Source of the DNA: Hypoxylon rubiginosum
Taxonomy: Eukaryota > Ascomycota > Sordariomycetes > Xylariales > Hypoxylaceae
Length of the DNA: 64,000 nucleotides
Assembly (NCBI GenBank): GCA_902806565.1
Contig: CADCXA010000025.1
Location: 1,364,001-1,428,000 of the forward strand
Direction of reading: 5' to 3'
Each line of letters starts with the position of its first letter. The stretch's first letter is position 1. Positions 10,388 to 21,670 of the stretch are shown one piece after another. A program made the translations under genes and the position numbers. Below the pieces are notes generated by a model that made no database searches, was not told the DNA's origin, and saw only the letters and a program-made list of their open reading frames with translations.

Positions 10388-11684
10388 GTTAGGTACCCAG
10401 GTAGGGAGGATGTACGAGGAGATATGGTCTAGATTTGTAAGTGGCGAAAGTATTCATGTTAGGCTACCTTCATACGTGCGGGATTATGTGAAGGCCTTTT
10501 AGGGCACCACTACCTGACGTTAGATTACCACTAAGAGTTGGAATGTAAACAAAAGTTCTCGGCTGATGAGGCCCCCTCAAAGCTTCGCAATGTCATGGAG
10601 TTAGTAGTTTCGCGTGTGAATATTCCCCCCGCAGGACGATTTATCATATCTGCTCTCTACCTTGTTTAATCATGGGCTAGCCAATGGTTCGAAAATCTAA
10701 GAGCTCCACATGCCCAGTCCCCTTTCGGTAGTCGTTTCGTACCGTTCGAGGGGTTTATGGTAACTGAGAGATAAACGAGCGGTGACATGGTGCTATTAAG
10801 AGTCGATTCTAGAATGAAGAGTGCCGTCTGCCGTCTTGGGTTGTTACATGAACTCCTGAGAAGTTCTTTCAAGACGGGTGACGTTTCGCCTGGGTCTCGA
10901 ATAGCACAGACCCCATGTGCCGTACCAGGATCGTCCGCATTGACAGGGGGAGCATCCTGTCTTCTCATTGGCTCTTAGTGGGACGACGGGACGATACTTG
11001 GGTACCTGTCATCGCCGCCCCATTGACAACATCGGATTGCTCTTCAGATGATTCGCTGCGTCCTCGTTGAAGCAATTCCCGATTCTGGGGTACAGAGAGG
11101 CTTCAAACTCTGATGTCAACTCTAAAAGGCTTAAACAAGGGGCTCAAGACCGTCAGCACCTAGTCCCGGACCCCTTTAACGCTTAGCTTGGCCCCTAGGA
11201 GCCGAGTCTCGATCGATTAGGTAGCTTAGCTATCACCTCATGGGCAAGAGCCTCATCCCTAAAGGGACTGGACGAATCAGGCTGTGCATTTCGGTGTTTG
11301 GAGCATGGGTGTAAATTGATGCCCTTGGCGCTTTGAAGATTTACCGGATTGTCGAGCATCCGGCGAAAACCAGGAGATCACGACAATCACGAGAATCATC
11401 ATCCAAACTGTTGTCGGTAAGATCGCTGTCAAGGTAGACAAGTGTATATATAGAGAATGATCCCCTCTGCACAGAACATGATCGCCTTATCACTAGTCGT
11501 ATGATCGTGTTCTGGTAGATCATCTCGGTTCCTCTTGCCTTACCTTCTTTTCTTTTCTTTCGTGACGCCCAAGCGGCAGTCTTCTTTCATTATCTTCATC
11601 TATACATAGTTTTCAACACGTTACAGTCCTTTGAAAGGCTTTCTTATTCATTCCTTCTTGCTTCTGGAAAGCCAATTCGTCAAT
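10388..11684. other. Intergenic, no supportable gene
   Basis: Nearly 1.3 kb between the transporter and the secreted-protein gene. Frames on both strands are short and overlap one another (for example 10666-10968 minus, 10787-10978 plus), with no motif. A TACCCAGGTAGG-type string is near 10393-10405. A TATATATA stretch near 11445-11452 and pyrimidine-rich sequence near 11540-11570 may belong to the promoter and leader of the next gene. Confidence 0.45.
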
Positions 11685-12661
11685 ATGTACTTTCAGTATG
11701 CTTGTGCGGCCCTGTTAGGTCTTTCATCGCTCGTTGCGTCAGGTAAGAGATCATACCTCGATATATGTAAAGGTCGTCCTCGACTAACAGTAATCTTAGC
11801 GCCGACTAATGAAGCGCTTCCACCGTCATCTGAGCGAGGGTTGAAGTGGAGATCACGACGTTCTCCTCTTACCATCGAGCAGATAGTCCAAGAGACCAAC
11901 ATTATCATCGTCGAGGACAACAAGGCACAGTTGGATGCCCTGCAAGCACTAGCCGAACAAGAGTTCGCCCAGCTTGTACAAGCACAGGTCGCTCTCATCA
12001 CCCAGCTGGAGGACGTCAAGAACAACATCCGTATCAACCATTTCAAGTCGCGCTTCTCGCAAGTTGTAAGTCAACCTCGCAACACCGGGTTCTCTCACCT
12101 TCCAAGCTAACCAGCGAGCAGAATATCGTAGTCGTCACGGTCGCGACGGTGGTGGATGCCCGGGCCGCCCAGGGCGCCCAGAACAGGTACATGGTGAACC
12201 AGCTCCTCGCCGACAACGGCAAGCCGGACAACCAGATCATGGTCATGGTGTCGGACGCGCAGACCATGACCATCGGCGCCTCGCAAACGGTCGACCTCGC
12301 CGGGGTCCAGGCCGCGAGCGCGCTGAGCCAGCCGACGGGCGCGCCCTCGCTCGTGGCCGCGGACCCGGCGGCGCCCTTCGGCCGGCTGAACGAGAGCCTG
12401 ATCCTGCCGATCGGCGCGCAGGCGCCGGCCATCGACCTCGTCTTCGCGGACCCGGCCGCCATCATCCTGCCGGGCCAGAACAACCTGTTCGTCGAGAGCA
12501 CGGACACGTTCCTCCAGGACTGCGGGTTCTACCAGTCCAACGGCAACGCCTTCGCCAACCTCGCCTCGCAGTCGTTCGCCTCCTTCGAGCAGATCACCGT
12601 CGCCAACGGCCAGGTCTCCATCGTCAAGCAGCAGACGCAGGAGATCAACATCGTGGTATAG
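11685..12661 (+). CDS. Secreted protein of unknown function
   Basis: Exons 11685-11742, 11800-12065 and 12122-12661 give 287 residues. A signal peptide is clear: MYFQYACAALLGLSSLVAS, with cleavage near residue 19-20. The first intron ends with branch-like CTAAC and then TTAG; an AG nine bases earlier would also keep frame but sits too close to the branch site. Residues about 50-105 look helical and coiled-coil-like (repeated Ala/Gln/Leu, for example LDALQALAEQEF). The C-terminal half is beta-like and polar (NIVVVTVATVVD, then IMVMVSDAQTM, ending INIVV). Only one Cys occurs after the signal, so disulfide-bonded folds are unlikely. I recall similar unnamed proteins in Sordariomycetes but assign no function. 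The third exon is markedly G/C-rich at third positions. Confidence 0.8.
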
Positions 12662-13498
12662 AGCGTACAGCTAGTTGCACGAATATAATTAAGGCCGGGC
12701 ACGTATTTCTCGGTCATGCATGTATGAACGAGCAAGTCTCGGGAACACTCGGATGTTCCTTTGTATTTAGATACCCACGGCAGACGTTCATGTACATGTT
12801 TTTTTTGTTTCTATTTTTCTCTCTTCCGAGTTGAGAGTTATGAGACAACTCGAGCCGAAGTGTCCCGGCTGGCGTAGGAGGATGCCCGTTCTACCAAATT
12901 ATAATCGATGTAGATCCATTTTGGATCTTACACAAACTAGCTCTCCTACAGGATAGGATAGGGGCGTCGGAGAGACAAGTCTACCTAAACGAGAAGAGGA
13001 AATAATAATAAAAAGGAAGTTAAGACAAAGCACCAGTGCTAGGACGTTTCTTGCCGCCACCCCTAGTTTAGAAGTTGGGTTTCGTGATAGCAAGCGCCCT
13101 GTCGCTTTCCCTAGTCTGGCGTTCGAGACAATAGGGGTCTATAAAGCTTGTCTTCGAGTAAGGTTGTTTCACTATGTATCCTCACCTTATCTCTTGAATA
13201 AGTCTCCTTACCACGCCAAGTCCGCACAAGCTTTTTTTGGCTGTCAGGATGCCATCTGAGAGAGGACAAATCAATAAATCTAGACCCCTTGAGAGAAGCG
13301 ATGATGATGCTCGGCTAGAAGTGGGGAGACCGCTTTTACCCCTTTCGGACAACCTCGGCCAATTGAGGTGTAGGTAGCATCTACAGCTATGCGACCAACT
13401 TGTCCCCGTTGTTAGTGTTCCTCTTGCTTTATTATCAGATTCTGACAATTTGGATCTATAAGGAGCAATTGACAAGTAAGAGAGAATCGTCCGAAACG
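12662..13498. other. Intergenic, no supportable gene
   Basis: 3' region of the secreted-protein gene and promoter of the DUF1330-like gene. The frames seen are short, with no family features. T-rich tracts are near 12795-12820, a plausible 3' end region. Confidence 0.45.
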
Positions 13499-14296
13499 AT
13501 GGTCCTCTGCAATTTGCATCTCATCTCCCTCAAGGACGGCGTCTCGCTCCGCTCGTTCCTCGGCCAGCTCCGCCGGCACGGCATCAAGCCCGTCGTTCAG
13601 GCGCGAGCGGTCCGATGGATGATCCTGCCCACGCACACATCGATCGGCCACCTGCTGGGCCGGAACGTCCGTTGGGACTTGTTTCTCGTTTTAGAGGAGA
13701 CCGATTCCATCCCGCAAGAGGCTAGCAAGGACGTCCTGGCGGTATGGTCGGCGGCGTGCGGCGTCTCGGCTAAGGCGCTGTCGGGCTACGCATCCGCCAA
13801 CAAACCACTACTCAACCCGGCGCCAGGCTCAGTCGCGCCGCCGGAGAATCACATGCTAGCGCCGTCGCCGACGTCGCAGAACCTCGAGGTGTCGCCCGAG
13901 CTGCGCGAGTGGATCGGCGCGCTGCCGGCTCGGCTACGGGAGCATCCCGTGTCCATGCTGAACCTGCTCGCCTTCCACGCCGGAAAGATAGACCAGTATA
14001 AGCGGTACGGGGCGGCGTTCATGGCCGGGGCGGGGTCACGGCACGGCGGGAAGGTCAAAATCGTCGGCAAGGTGGTGGCGGGTGGGCACGCGCAGGAAGA
14101 TGGCTGGGAGGAGATCGCGTTCGTACATTACCCGTCGGTCCAACATTTCGCGGCCATGGCTGCGAGTAAGGACTACCAGGAAGTCAACCACCAATACAGG
14201 CTTGGCGCGCTGAAAGATACGTTCATCTTGTGCGTTATGGAGGTCGACGACGACGGGAATGTTGTCGGCCTCAATCCCGATAGGGGGAAGCTGTGA
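13499..14296 (+). CDS. DUF1330-like dimeric alpha-beta barrel protein
   Basis: A single exon of 265 residues starts at the ATG at 13499. An in-frame upstream start at 13400 is possible, but the residues between are hydrophobic and unlike the family. The N-terminal half (about 1-85) looks like a ferredoxin-like unit (NLHLISLKDGVSL, then WDLFLVLE). The C-terminal half (about 140-250) has the DUF1330 pattern: SMLNLLAFH, YKRYGAAF, an IVGKVV strand, then FVHYPSVQHF and MAASKDYQEVNHQYR. Proteins of this fold bind small molecules or act as dimeric enzymes; no catalytic residue can be named. It has no signal peptide or membrane span and is probably cytosolic. Confidence 0.8.
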   Translation: MVLCNLHLISLKDGVSLRSFLGQLRRHGIKPVVQARAVRWMILPTHTSIGHLLGRNVRWDLFLVLEETDSIPQEASKDVLAVWSAACGVSAKALSGYASANKPLLNPAPGSVAPPENHMLAPSPTSQNLEVSPELREWIGALPARLREHPVSMLNLLAFHAGKIDQYKRYGAAFMAGAGSRHGGKVKIVGKVVAGGHAQEDGWEEIAFVHYPSVQHFAAMAASKDYQEVNHQYRLGALKDTFILCVMEVDDDGNVVGLNPDRGKL

Positions 14297-15296
14297 GATT
14301 TGTATACACAGTTGTACTCAAAGTGATACTCGCCAAAAGCGCTTGCGCTGAAAAATGCATTATACCTAATGTGATGGGATATGCCTCGCATATAAGAGCA
14401 TCGTATGACAAGTACTTAATTCAAATCTATTTCTGGCCTCTTGACCTTTTGATCCTTAAACCGCGCATCTGATCCTCAAGTCCCTACCAATCTAGCCAGG
14501 TGCCTAACATCGTACTAGGTAGGCTACACTAGGATGGCCGTCGGGTTGCTAACCCCCTTTGTCACTAGACAACGGGGGGCCCAGAACTAGAAAGATCGGC
14601 TTCGTGCTATGTCGCCACCGGCAGATAAACTAGGCACTGCCTACGCGTATAACACAGTAGGTATAACTAGGATAGATACTGGCGTTGATGAGAACAAAGA
14701 ACGGTTTCCCTTTAAGGGGACATTCCATAGGCCCGTATGACGGTATATGTAGAACCCTATCCGCATGAACGGGGCGATGGGTACTCCAACGTCTGCCTAG
14801 CAAGTAGGATGTAGATTCGCGAAGTTGGTGTAGGCGAAAGTAGGGTGGTCTCGGCCGGTTTCTTTATCAGTGGGATGACGTCTGGAGGGCATGGGGTCAC
14901 GAAGAGTTGGGGAGATCTTAGACCCCGGCGACCCCGCGATGTCGACTACCCAGTAGGTATCTATGCATATATAGACCCATTATAATGTGATAGGCGATGG
15001 GTGCGACCACCATCTCGCCATTCAGAGCCGCTTGTCAAGGTTACTAAAGTGAGAGGAATATCCAAGTTGCTGGGCCTTGCAATCCATTCGAGACCCCTAC
15101 TTATCATTCAAAACCCCCTACTTATTTCAGGAGATATATATCCTCAAAGTGTCGTCGTCCCATACTTGACTCCACACTTTCACCATTCTCAAAAGATACG
15201 AAAAACGTGTCAACCACACCACGAACATACCAACATCGTTCGGTGATTACCTATACCTCTATCGAACTCTGACGGCTAAATCGTTGCTGTATCATA
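14297..15296. other. Intergenic, no supportable gene
   Basis: About 1 kb. The frame at 15001-15246 (plus) has no features and probably lies in the promoter/leader of the next gene. GATATATAT is near 15131-15139. An ACTAGGTAGGCTACACTAGG string is near 14514-14533. Confidence 0.45.
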
Positions 15297-15746
15297 ATGG
15301 CATTGGGTAGATGGACGTGGCCCTCGAGCAGGAAGCACTCCACTACGAGCTCCAACGGTAATCGGACAGATGGCACCACAACGCCAAGCGACAACGAGTC
15401 CCAGGATCTTTCTAAATCACAATCCCGCCTGGTTCGAACTTTCACCGGAGGATTTAAGTCACAAAAGCCCAAGAAATCAGCCGAGCGGAATGAGTATTCC
15501 CATCTGAACAGACCGTTCACCCAGCAAAACCTAGAACACCAGAAGATATTGAACGCTTTCGAATGGAACTTTGGCAAGAGAAAATCGAGTCATGGGGGTC
15601 AAAGCAGTATTAGCGGCATTAGCCCGAGTGCTTCGAGAAACACCAGTGTCGACCATGGCCATATGGAGACACATCCCCGATTTAGCAGCTCCTTAGCTCA
15701 TCGACCACCGAGGGAAGATTCACGAGAAGAGTCAGGGAGGTCCTAA
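15297..15746 (+). CDS. Small Ser-rich fungal protein, hypothetical
   Basis: A single exon of 149 residues. It is polar, rich in Ser, Arg, Lys and Asn, and has no membrane span or signal peptide. The middle segment, with GGFKSQKPKKS and then LNRPFTQQNLEHQKILNAFEW (about 75-95), is the part most likely to be conserved: it looks like a short amphipathic helix between disordered flanks. I recall similar short unnamed proteins in filamentous ascomycetes, but no function. It stands alone between two intergenic stretches of about 1 kb. Confidence 0.6.
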   Translation: MALGRWTWPSSRKHSTTSSNGNRTDGTTTPSDNESQDLSKSQSRLVRTFTGGFKSQKPKKSAERNEYSHLNRPFTQQNLEHQKILNAFEWNFGKRKSSHGGQSSISGISPSASRNTSVDHGHMETHPRFSSSLAHRPPREDSREESGRS

Positions 15747-16728
15747 GCTGGCAGGAATCTGGCTCATGCAGCGATGCGAGCTGAGAGATATTGGTGTTTA
15801 TGATGTGATGAATATCATATGATAAGATGTAACTCGAGGGATTCCTTCATCCACTGGCGTTTGGGAATAAATAGGTATGGGGGGTCGCATTGGGTCGATA
15901 GGTTTGGAAAAAAGCAGTTTATTGGGTTGTGCTATGTACGAACACTCGATGTAGTATCGACTTGGTGCAATGGATACTTGCTAAAATCTAATAAGGATAG
16001 ATAATTAAGGCCTCAGAATTTTCAGTGTTTTTTGATAGCTCATTGGAGATATCCTCGTAGACTGTGTAAAATCGTTCATCACTGGCCGTGCGTAGCTACA
16101 AAATGAGACAACTACCCAAGTTGTTAAGACAACCCAAAGAAGCCATCAACGCGTTGATAATTATACCTACCTCCTACCCAGGTAGGCAAACCGAACACTA
16201 CTTAGTGCTATCACCACGATGTATATCGATGAGATATGGTGACCTATGCAGCATCAAAAACTGGTATCAAAAACTCCGAGGCCTCGAGTCTGAGAGTGAC
16301 ATAACAACCACATCTGTCCAACTTCGTAAGCCATATTCAACCTGCAACTAGCAACAGCCTTGAAAATAGCATATAGCTAGTAAATTCGAAGTAACTGTGA
16401 TACAGACGAAACTCGGATGAATCAGAGTGATTTGAACATTAAAGAAACAGATTTTGTAGCTCGAAGATATTAGAGGGAAATTTTTTATCCTTAAGATGCA
16501 GGAGGGTGGCCCGTGCACAACCAGCTTGATCCGGCCCGTAGTAAATCCGCTTAAAGGTGGAGAGAAAAAGCACAAATTCGAAGTGGGCCCTCTCACTATT
16601 TTTCCGCCTGTACCCTAATTAAGCGAGCCTACCAGAAAAATCAAACTCTCGATTCTATCTTCTCGCAATCTTAACGACACACATCCGAACGACATCAAGG
16701 CAACAACTCAATCACCCAGTTGCCCATC
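15747..16728. other. Intergenic, uS13 promoter at right
   Basis: No gene is supported. Short frames at 15819-16004 and 16088-16351 have no motif. ACCTACCTCCTACCCAGGTAGG lies near 16165-16186. ACCCTAA is at 16612-16618, upstream of the uS13 start. Confidence 0.5.
16612..16618 (+). promoter_or_regulatory. Telobox-like ACCCTAA upstream of uS13
   Basis: The heptamer sits about 111 bp before the uS13 ATG and matches the core of the AACCCTAA box upstream of eL41 in this window. Confidence 0.35.
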
Positions 16729-17408
16729 ATGTCGCTCGTCTCAGGAGAGAAGACGAGCTTCCAGTTCGTAAGTCGTCACCATTTGATTTTTTGAGTAGCA
16801 CACTGCTTTCTCCAGCTCGAGCACCAGTCAACATTCCGAGTCCCCAATTTCTTTTCGCCTGAGAATTGAATCGCTAGAGATCATTTGAGCTAACCGAGAC
16901 ACCAACAGATCTTACGTCTCCTAAACACGAACGTCGATGGAAAAGAGAAGGTTATGTACGCCATGACCCGAATTAAGGGTGTTGGTCGACGATACTCCAA
17001 CTTGGTCTGCAAGAAGGCCGATGTTGACCTGAACAAGCGGTACGCATCTGCGCAATGAGCTACGCTACGCGAGTAGCACGGATTCAAGACTAACGGAATC
17101 CCAACAGTGCCGGTGAACTCACCTCCGAAGAGCTGGAGCGAATTGTCACCATCCTCCAGAACCCCACTCAGTACAAGATCCCCGCCTGGTTCCTTAACCG
17201 ACAGCGCGACATCGCCGACGGCAAGAGCTCGCAGGTCCTGGCCAACGGTGTCGACTCGAAGCTCCGTGACGATCTGGAGCGCCTGAAGAAGATCCGCGCT
17301 CACCGTGGTCTCCGACATTACTGGGGCCTCCGTGTCCGTGGTCAGCACACCAAGACCACCGGTCGCCGCGGCCGGACTGTCGGTGTCTCCAAGAAGAAGG
17401 GTGGTTAA
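16729..17408 (+). CDS. RPS18: 40S ribosomal protein uS13 (S18)
   Basis: Exons 16729-16767, 16909-17039 and 17108-17408 give 156 residues, the exact family size. The introns of 141 and 68 bp are GT-AG; the first follows codon 13 ([13 protein letters not shown]), a common short first exon for this gene. Family signatures are [13 protein letters not shown] in the helix-two-turns-helix part, [11 protein letters not shown], and the basic C-terminus with [21 protein letters not shown]. The protein sits in the head of the small subunit near the P-site tRNA and the bridge to the large subunit. Confidence 0.97.
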
Positions 17409-17794
17409 AGGTATCTGGCGGTGGAGAGCATGGTTTCATTGGTTCAGATCATTCATTGCGGATGGACAGGCGTGAAGGCTGGACTGAAATTACTGCATCA
17501 ACGTTTCTACTGAGTTTCTTTTGCGAAATGGGGTAATCTTGCTCATCGGTTATGGCAAGTCATGGATGTTACTCTGAAAAAAATAGAGACATTGTGACCA
17601 ACAACTCTGGATCGTTCTACTGTGGAAAAAAAAATGTGCATGTGCAGGACAATGAATTGCTCTGATATTTCGGTCTTATTTTCTCTATGCCATTAAACCA
17701 GCCAGCCCCATGCCAATGTCAAGCTTCCATACTATTAAGTTGTCATCAAGATCGTAACCCGTAAGAGCCAAAACCAAAGCTTTTTCTTTCCTTT
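17409..17794. other. Convergent 3' regions of uS13 and SDO1
   Basis: 386 bp between two convergent genes. It holds A-runs near 17576-17583 and 17622-17632, and no gene. Confidence 0.55.
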
Positions 17795-18977
17795 TTAATC
17801 TTCATGAGTTACTGCCATATCAAGGACTTCGACTCGGCCTTGACCCTTCGTCTCATTGCCCACGAAATCAGACAGCCCCTTGAAAGCACCAGGCTCGACG
17901 AACCCAACCACCTCCCACTCCGACCCGAGCACATCCTGCGTTTCCACCTGCTCAACGTAGCTTAGGATCTTGTCCTTTACGGTACCAGGGGCTTTCTGTT
18001 CCCCGTCCGCGTCTCCGCCTTTGGCCGCGGCCGAAGCCTTCACCGCCTGCTTCAGCACGTTCGTGGAGCACGTAATCCGGAGCCGCATCCGGGCCCGGCT
18101 GACGGGTATGGGCTGGTTCGCGATCAGGGCCTTCATGGCCTCGAGGGCCTGGCTCTTCGCGCTCTTGGTCGTGACCACGCCGGTCCACACGTGCTCCTTC
18201 GCCCTCGGCTTCGCCTCCGCGTCGTCGCCCGTCGCCGGCGTCCCCGCGCCGCTGCCCGGCTCCGCGTTCTTCTTGTCTCCTCCCCCACTTCCACCTCCTT
18301 GCTGTTGGTGCGCGTGCGAGCTCAGCATGTCCAGGGCCTTCTCGATCATGCCGGTGGTGTAGACGCGCTTAGTGCGGGGGTCGACCAGCTTGCTGGCGAC
18401 GATGCCGACGACCTCGTTGTGGACGCGGTCGAGCTGGGCCGCGCGCTCCTTCTCGCCGACCTGCAGCTCGCCCTTGTTCAGGATCTCGAGGATGACGTCG
18501 TTGAGGGGCCGGTCCTTGCCGAAGGCCTTGGCGAGCTCGGCCGACGGCGCCGTCTGCCCCTTGGACACGTTGAGGAAGACGTTGGGGATCTGGAGGACCT
18601 CGTCGAGGTCCGTCTCGATGCCGGACCGCCATTCTAGCACCTTGTTCTTGTAGCACGCGATCTCGAACCGCTTCTTGCCCTTCTTCAGCCGTACGAGCGA
18701 GACGTTCGTCAGGCGTATTTGATTAGACTAGTATGGCCATGTTAACATTTCTTATATATGTCGAATAATAGCTCCGCTACTGTCCGGGTCGTCGTAGAGA
18801 AAAGGCGGGAGGAGGCAGCGGAGGGGTACGGAGGGGCTTATTTACATACTGCGATAGGTTAGTATAAATGCAAGATATCATGGTAGAACAAGAAAAGGCA
18901 GGTAAAAAAATTGAGGTTTTTCAATTTTCAGCATGATCATGATTCTACATACCAGGTTGATTTATTTGGCGAGACAT
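17795..18977 (-). CDS. SDO1: Ribosome maturation protein SDO1 (SBDS)
   Basis: The main exon 18727-17795 encodes 310 residues: the FYSH domain (IRLTNVSLVRLKKGKKRFEIACYKNKV, then EWRSG and NVFLNVSKGQ), the middle helical domain, and the C-terminal ferredoxin-like domain. A Gly/Ala/Lys-rich insert of about 45 residues follows HAHQQQ. SDO1 works with the GTPase Efl1 to remove Tif6/eIF6 from new 60S subunits. The expected first residues (M..INQP) are present at 18977-18954 (MSRQINQP), followed by GTATGT; the acceptor TAG is at 18730-18728. As written, the donor leaves one extra G, so exon 1 (25 nt) and exon 2 do not keep frame. A single-base assembly error, a non-canonical donor or a micro-exon could explain this. 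The gene is certain; the first junction is not. Confidence 0.88.
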
Positions 18978-19989
18978 TTTATCAATATCTTGGTTTGGAA
19001 TGTCGAAGTGGTTTTTTTTCCTTTGCTGAAAGCGCAATGATGTCTGACGCAGCAAAAATTCATTAAGCCGTAATTCTCCGCTACCAAAGATGGTTCCGTG
19101 TGGAGAAGGGGGACATCAAAAATGGAACATTCAAAATCATGTGCAAATGAAACCGGTAAGCATCTGCCTTACTACTCTGCCTGTCTCTACCTGCTTAGCG
19201 ACCGCTTGCATTGCATTCCGCAGCCAACCAGCGTGCTATAAGCCACTCACTACCAGGTGGCAGGGAAGACGCAGGAACAGCTCAGCAGCAGGACAGGACA
19301 TAAGCTATTGGTATACGTAAACATACCGCCTCTAGTGTATCAACGGTTGGAATAGCCTTTTAACCGTTGAATGGAAATGTTCAATCTAATTGAGCTTAAA
19401 CTGTAGAGAATTCTGTAGCTTGAAATCTTACTGATAACCAGGTAACTTTGCTAACCAGATGCAGTCAGTAACTGAGTGATTCTGGTACTAAATGAGACAC
19501 TGACTCGAATGAATGACCGATGACGCTTATCGCGAAGCACCCCTCCATCTATCACGCGACACGCAGCTCTCGATAAGGCACCTGGGCGGACATAGCTGTC
19601 GTAATCGATCTATAAAAAGTAGGGCGAGCAGGTTACTCCTTAGCAATAGTGGGTCTAACTTTGTACTCAACTGGTGGGAGATTGTCACATAAGCAATAAG
19701 GGGGAACTTAGCCAAGGCACCAGAATGTTACTGGTTGGCTAGGCAGTGGCCAGTCGGGTTCTCCCTCCCGTTTCATCCCCGTATCTTAGAGCTTACATAG
19801 TACCCCCAACCCCAACCTTCCTTGCTCTCGCTCCGAGCTATTTGTATTACTACCGTCAAACAACCATTCTTCCATCTTTTAATCCAATCTTCTTTCTTTC
19901 CAATTCATCCATATCCATCATCATTATCATCATCAGAATCATTATTCTCCCATTCTGAGACTTCATCTAAACTTCCCTTGCCAGCTACC
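18978..19989. other. Intergenic between SDO1 and carboxypeptidase Y (divergent)
   Basis: No gene is supported. The frame at 19746-19958 just before the carboxypeptidase start lies in its pyrimidine-rich leader. Short frames at 19090-19320 and 19527-19715 show no protein features. Confidence 0.5.
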
Positions 19990-21670
19990 ATGAGGTTCGC
20001 TAGCTCGACCTTGGTGCTGGGCGCCTCTGCGGCTGCCTTGGCCCAGGAACAACAAAAGGTCCTCGGCGGCAGCAGCATCAGTGATGCCATCCGGAAACCC
20101 TTGGGTCACCTCAGTGAGGCCTTCGGCGAGATGCCAGCCGCTGCTAAGGGACTGTGGGATGAAATGCGTCTCCTAGTTCCTGGCTACGACGAATACGTAA
20201 AGGCCTCCAACCTTGTCTCCTACCCCAAGCCTCACCGACGCCGCCCGGACAGCGAATGGGACCACGTTGTCAAGGGCGCCGAGGTGCAGAGCATGTGGGT
20301 CGAGACGGACGGTGTCAAGCACCGGAAGGTAGATGGCCCTCTTGAGGCCTACAACCTACGAGCGAAGGCTGTCGACCCATCCGAGCTCGGCGTAGACAAG
20401 GTCAAGCAATACACTGGATACCTTGACGATGAAGCTAATGATAAGCATCTGTTCTACTGTAAGTTGCATACCTTAGAGCTCTAACTTCAAGAACTCCGAC
20501 TAACTCTCCCTTCAAGGGTTCTTTGAGTCTCGAAACGACCCCAAGACCGACCCCGTCGTACTATGGCTGAACGGCGGTCCCGGCTGTTCCTCCATGATGG
20601 GACTCTTCATGGAACTGGGACCATCCAGTGTCCAGAAGGATGGTTCGCTCAAATACAACGAGTACTCGTGGAATAGCAACGCATCTGTTATCTTCATCGA
20701 CCAGCCTGTCAACGTCGGCTACTCCTACAGCAGCAACCCTGTATCCGACACCGTCGCCGCCAGCAAGGACATCTACGCTCTTCTTACCCTATTCTTCCAC
20801 AACTTCCCCCAATACAGCGAGCAGCCATTCCACATCACTGGAGAGTCGTACGCTGGCCACTACATCCCGGTCTTTGCCTCGGAGATCTTATCGCATAAGA
20901 ACCGCAACATCAACCTACAGAGCATTGCCATTGGTAACGGCTTGACGGACCCGTACACTCAATACGCCCAATACCGCCCAATGGCCTGTGGTGAGGGTGG
21001 TTACGATGCAGTACTCGACGAGAGCGAGTGTCAGTCGATGGACAACTCCCTCCCTCGTTGCCAGTCTCTTATCTCAAACTGCTACGAGTCCGAAAGTGTT
21101 TGGTCTTGTGTCCCTGCCGCCATCTACTGTAACAACGCCTTGATTGGCCCCTACCAGCGCACTGGATACAACGTGTACGATATCCGCGAGAAGTGCAAGG
21201 ACCAAGAGAACCTGTGCTACACCGAGACTGCCTGGATCAGCAAGTACCTCAACCAGGATAAGGTCATCAAGGCAGTCGGTGCTGAAGTACAAGACTACGA
21301 GAGCTGCAACACGGATATCAACAGGAACTTCCTATTCCAGGGCGACTGGTCCAAGCCGTTCCACCGCCTTGTTCCTAACATTATCAAGGAGATCCCCGTC
21401 ATGATCTACGCCGGTGACGCAGACTACATTTGCAACTGGCTCGGCAACAAGGCCTGGTCGGAGGATCTGGAGTGGTCTGGCAAGAAGGGATTTAACGCCG
21501 CCGAGATGGAGAGTCTCAAGATTGGCAAGGAGCAGTACGGTGAAGTGAAGAGCAGCGGCAACTTCACCTTCGTGCGCATCTACCAAGCTGGCCACATGGT
21601 TCCGTTCAACCAGCCCGAGGGCTCTCTCGACGTCTTCAACAGATGGCTCGGGGGTGAATGGTATGCTTAA
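19990..21670 (+). CDS. cpyA: Vacuolar carboxypeptidase Y (serine carboxypeptidase S10)
   Basis: Exons 19990-20458 and 20517-21670 give 540 residues; the 58-bp intron is GT-AG and splits the Trp codon before FFESRND. A signal peptide ([18 protein letters not shown]) is followed by a propeptide of about 110 residues. The mature enzyme has [10 protein letters not shown], the nucleophile motif GESYAG with Ser at about 267, [12 protein letters not shown] with the catalytic Asp, and GHMVPFNQP with His at about 516. Paired Cys residues typical of CPY are present. It removes C-terminal residues from peptides in the vacuole. An N-glycosylation site is visible at NFTF near the C-terminus. Length and motifs fit the Aspergillus CpyA/yeast Prc1 family. 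Confidence 0.96.

Noticed and set aside
9202..10392. Long second frame overlapping the MFS transporter
   Set aside because: It is Arg/Pro/Ala-rich nonsense produced by the G/C-biased third positions of the real gene; the transporter frame has clear membrane spans and family motifs.
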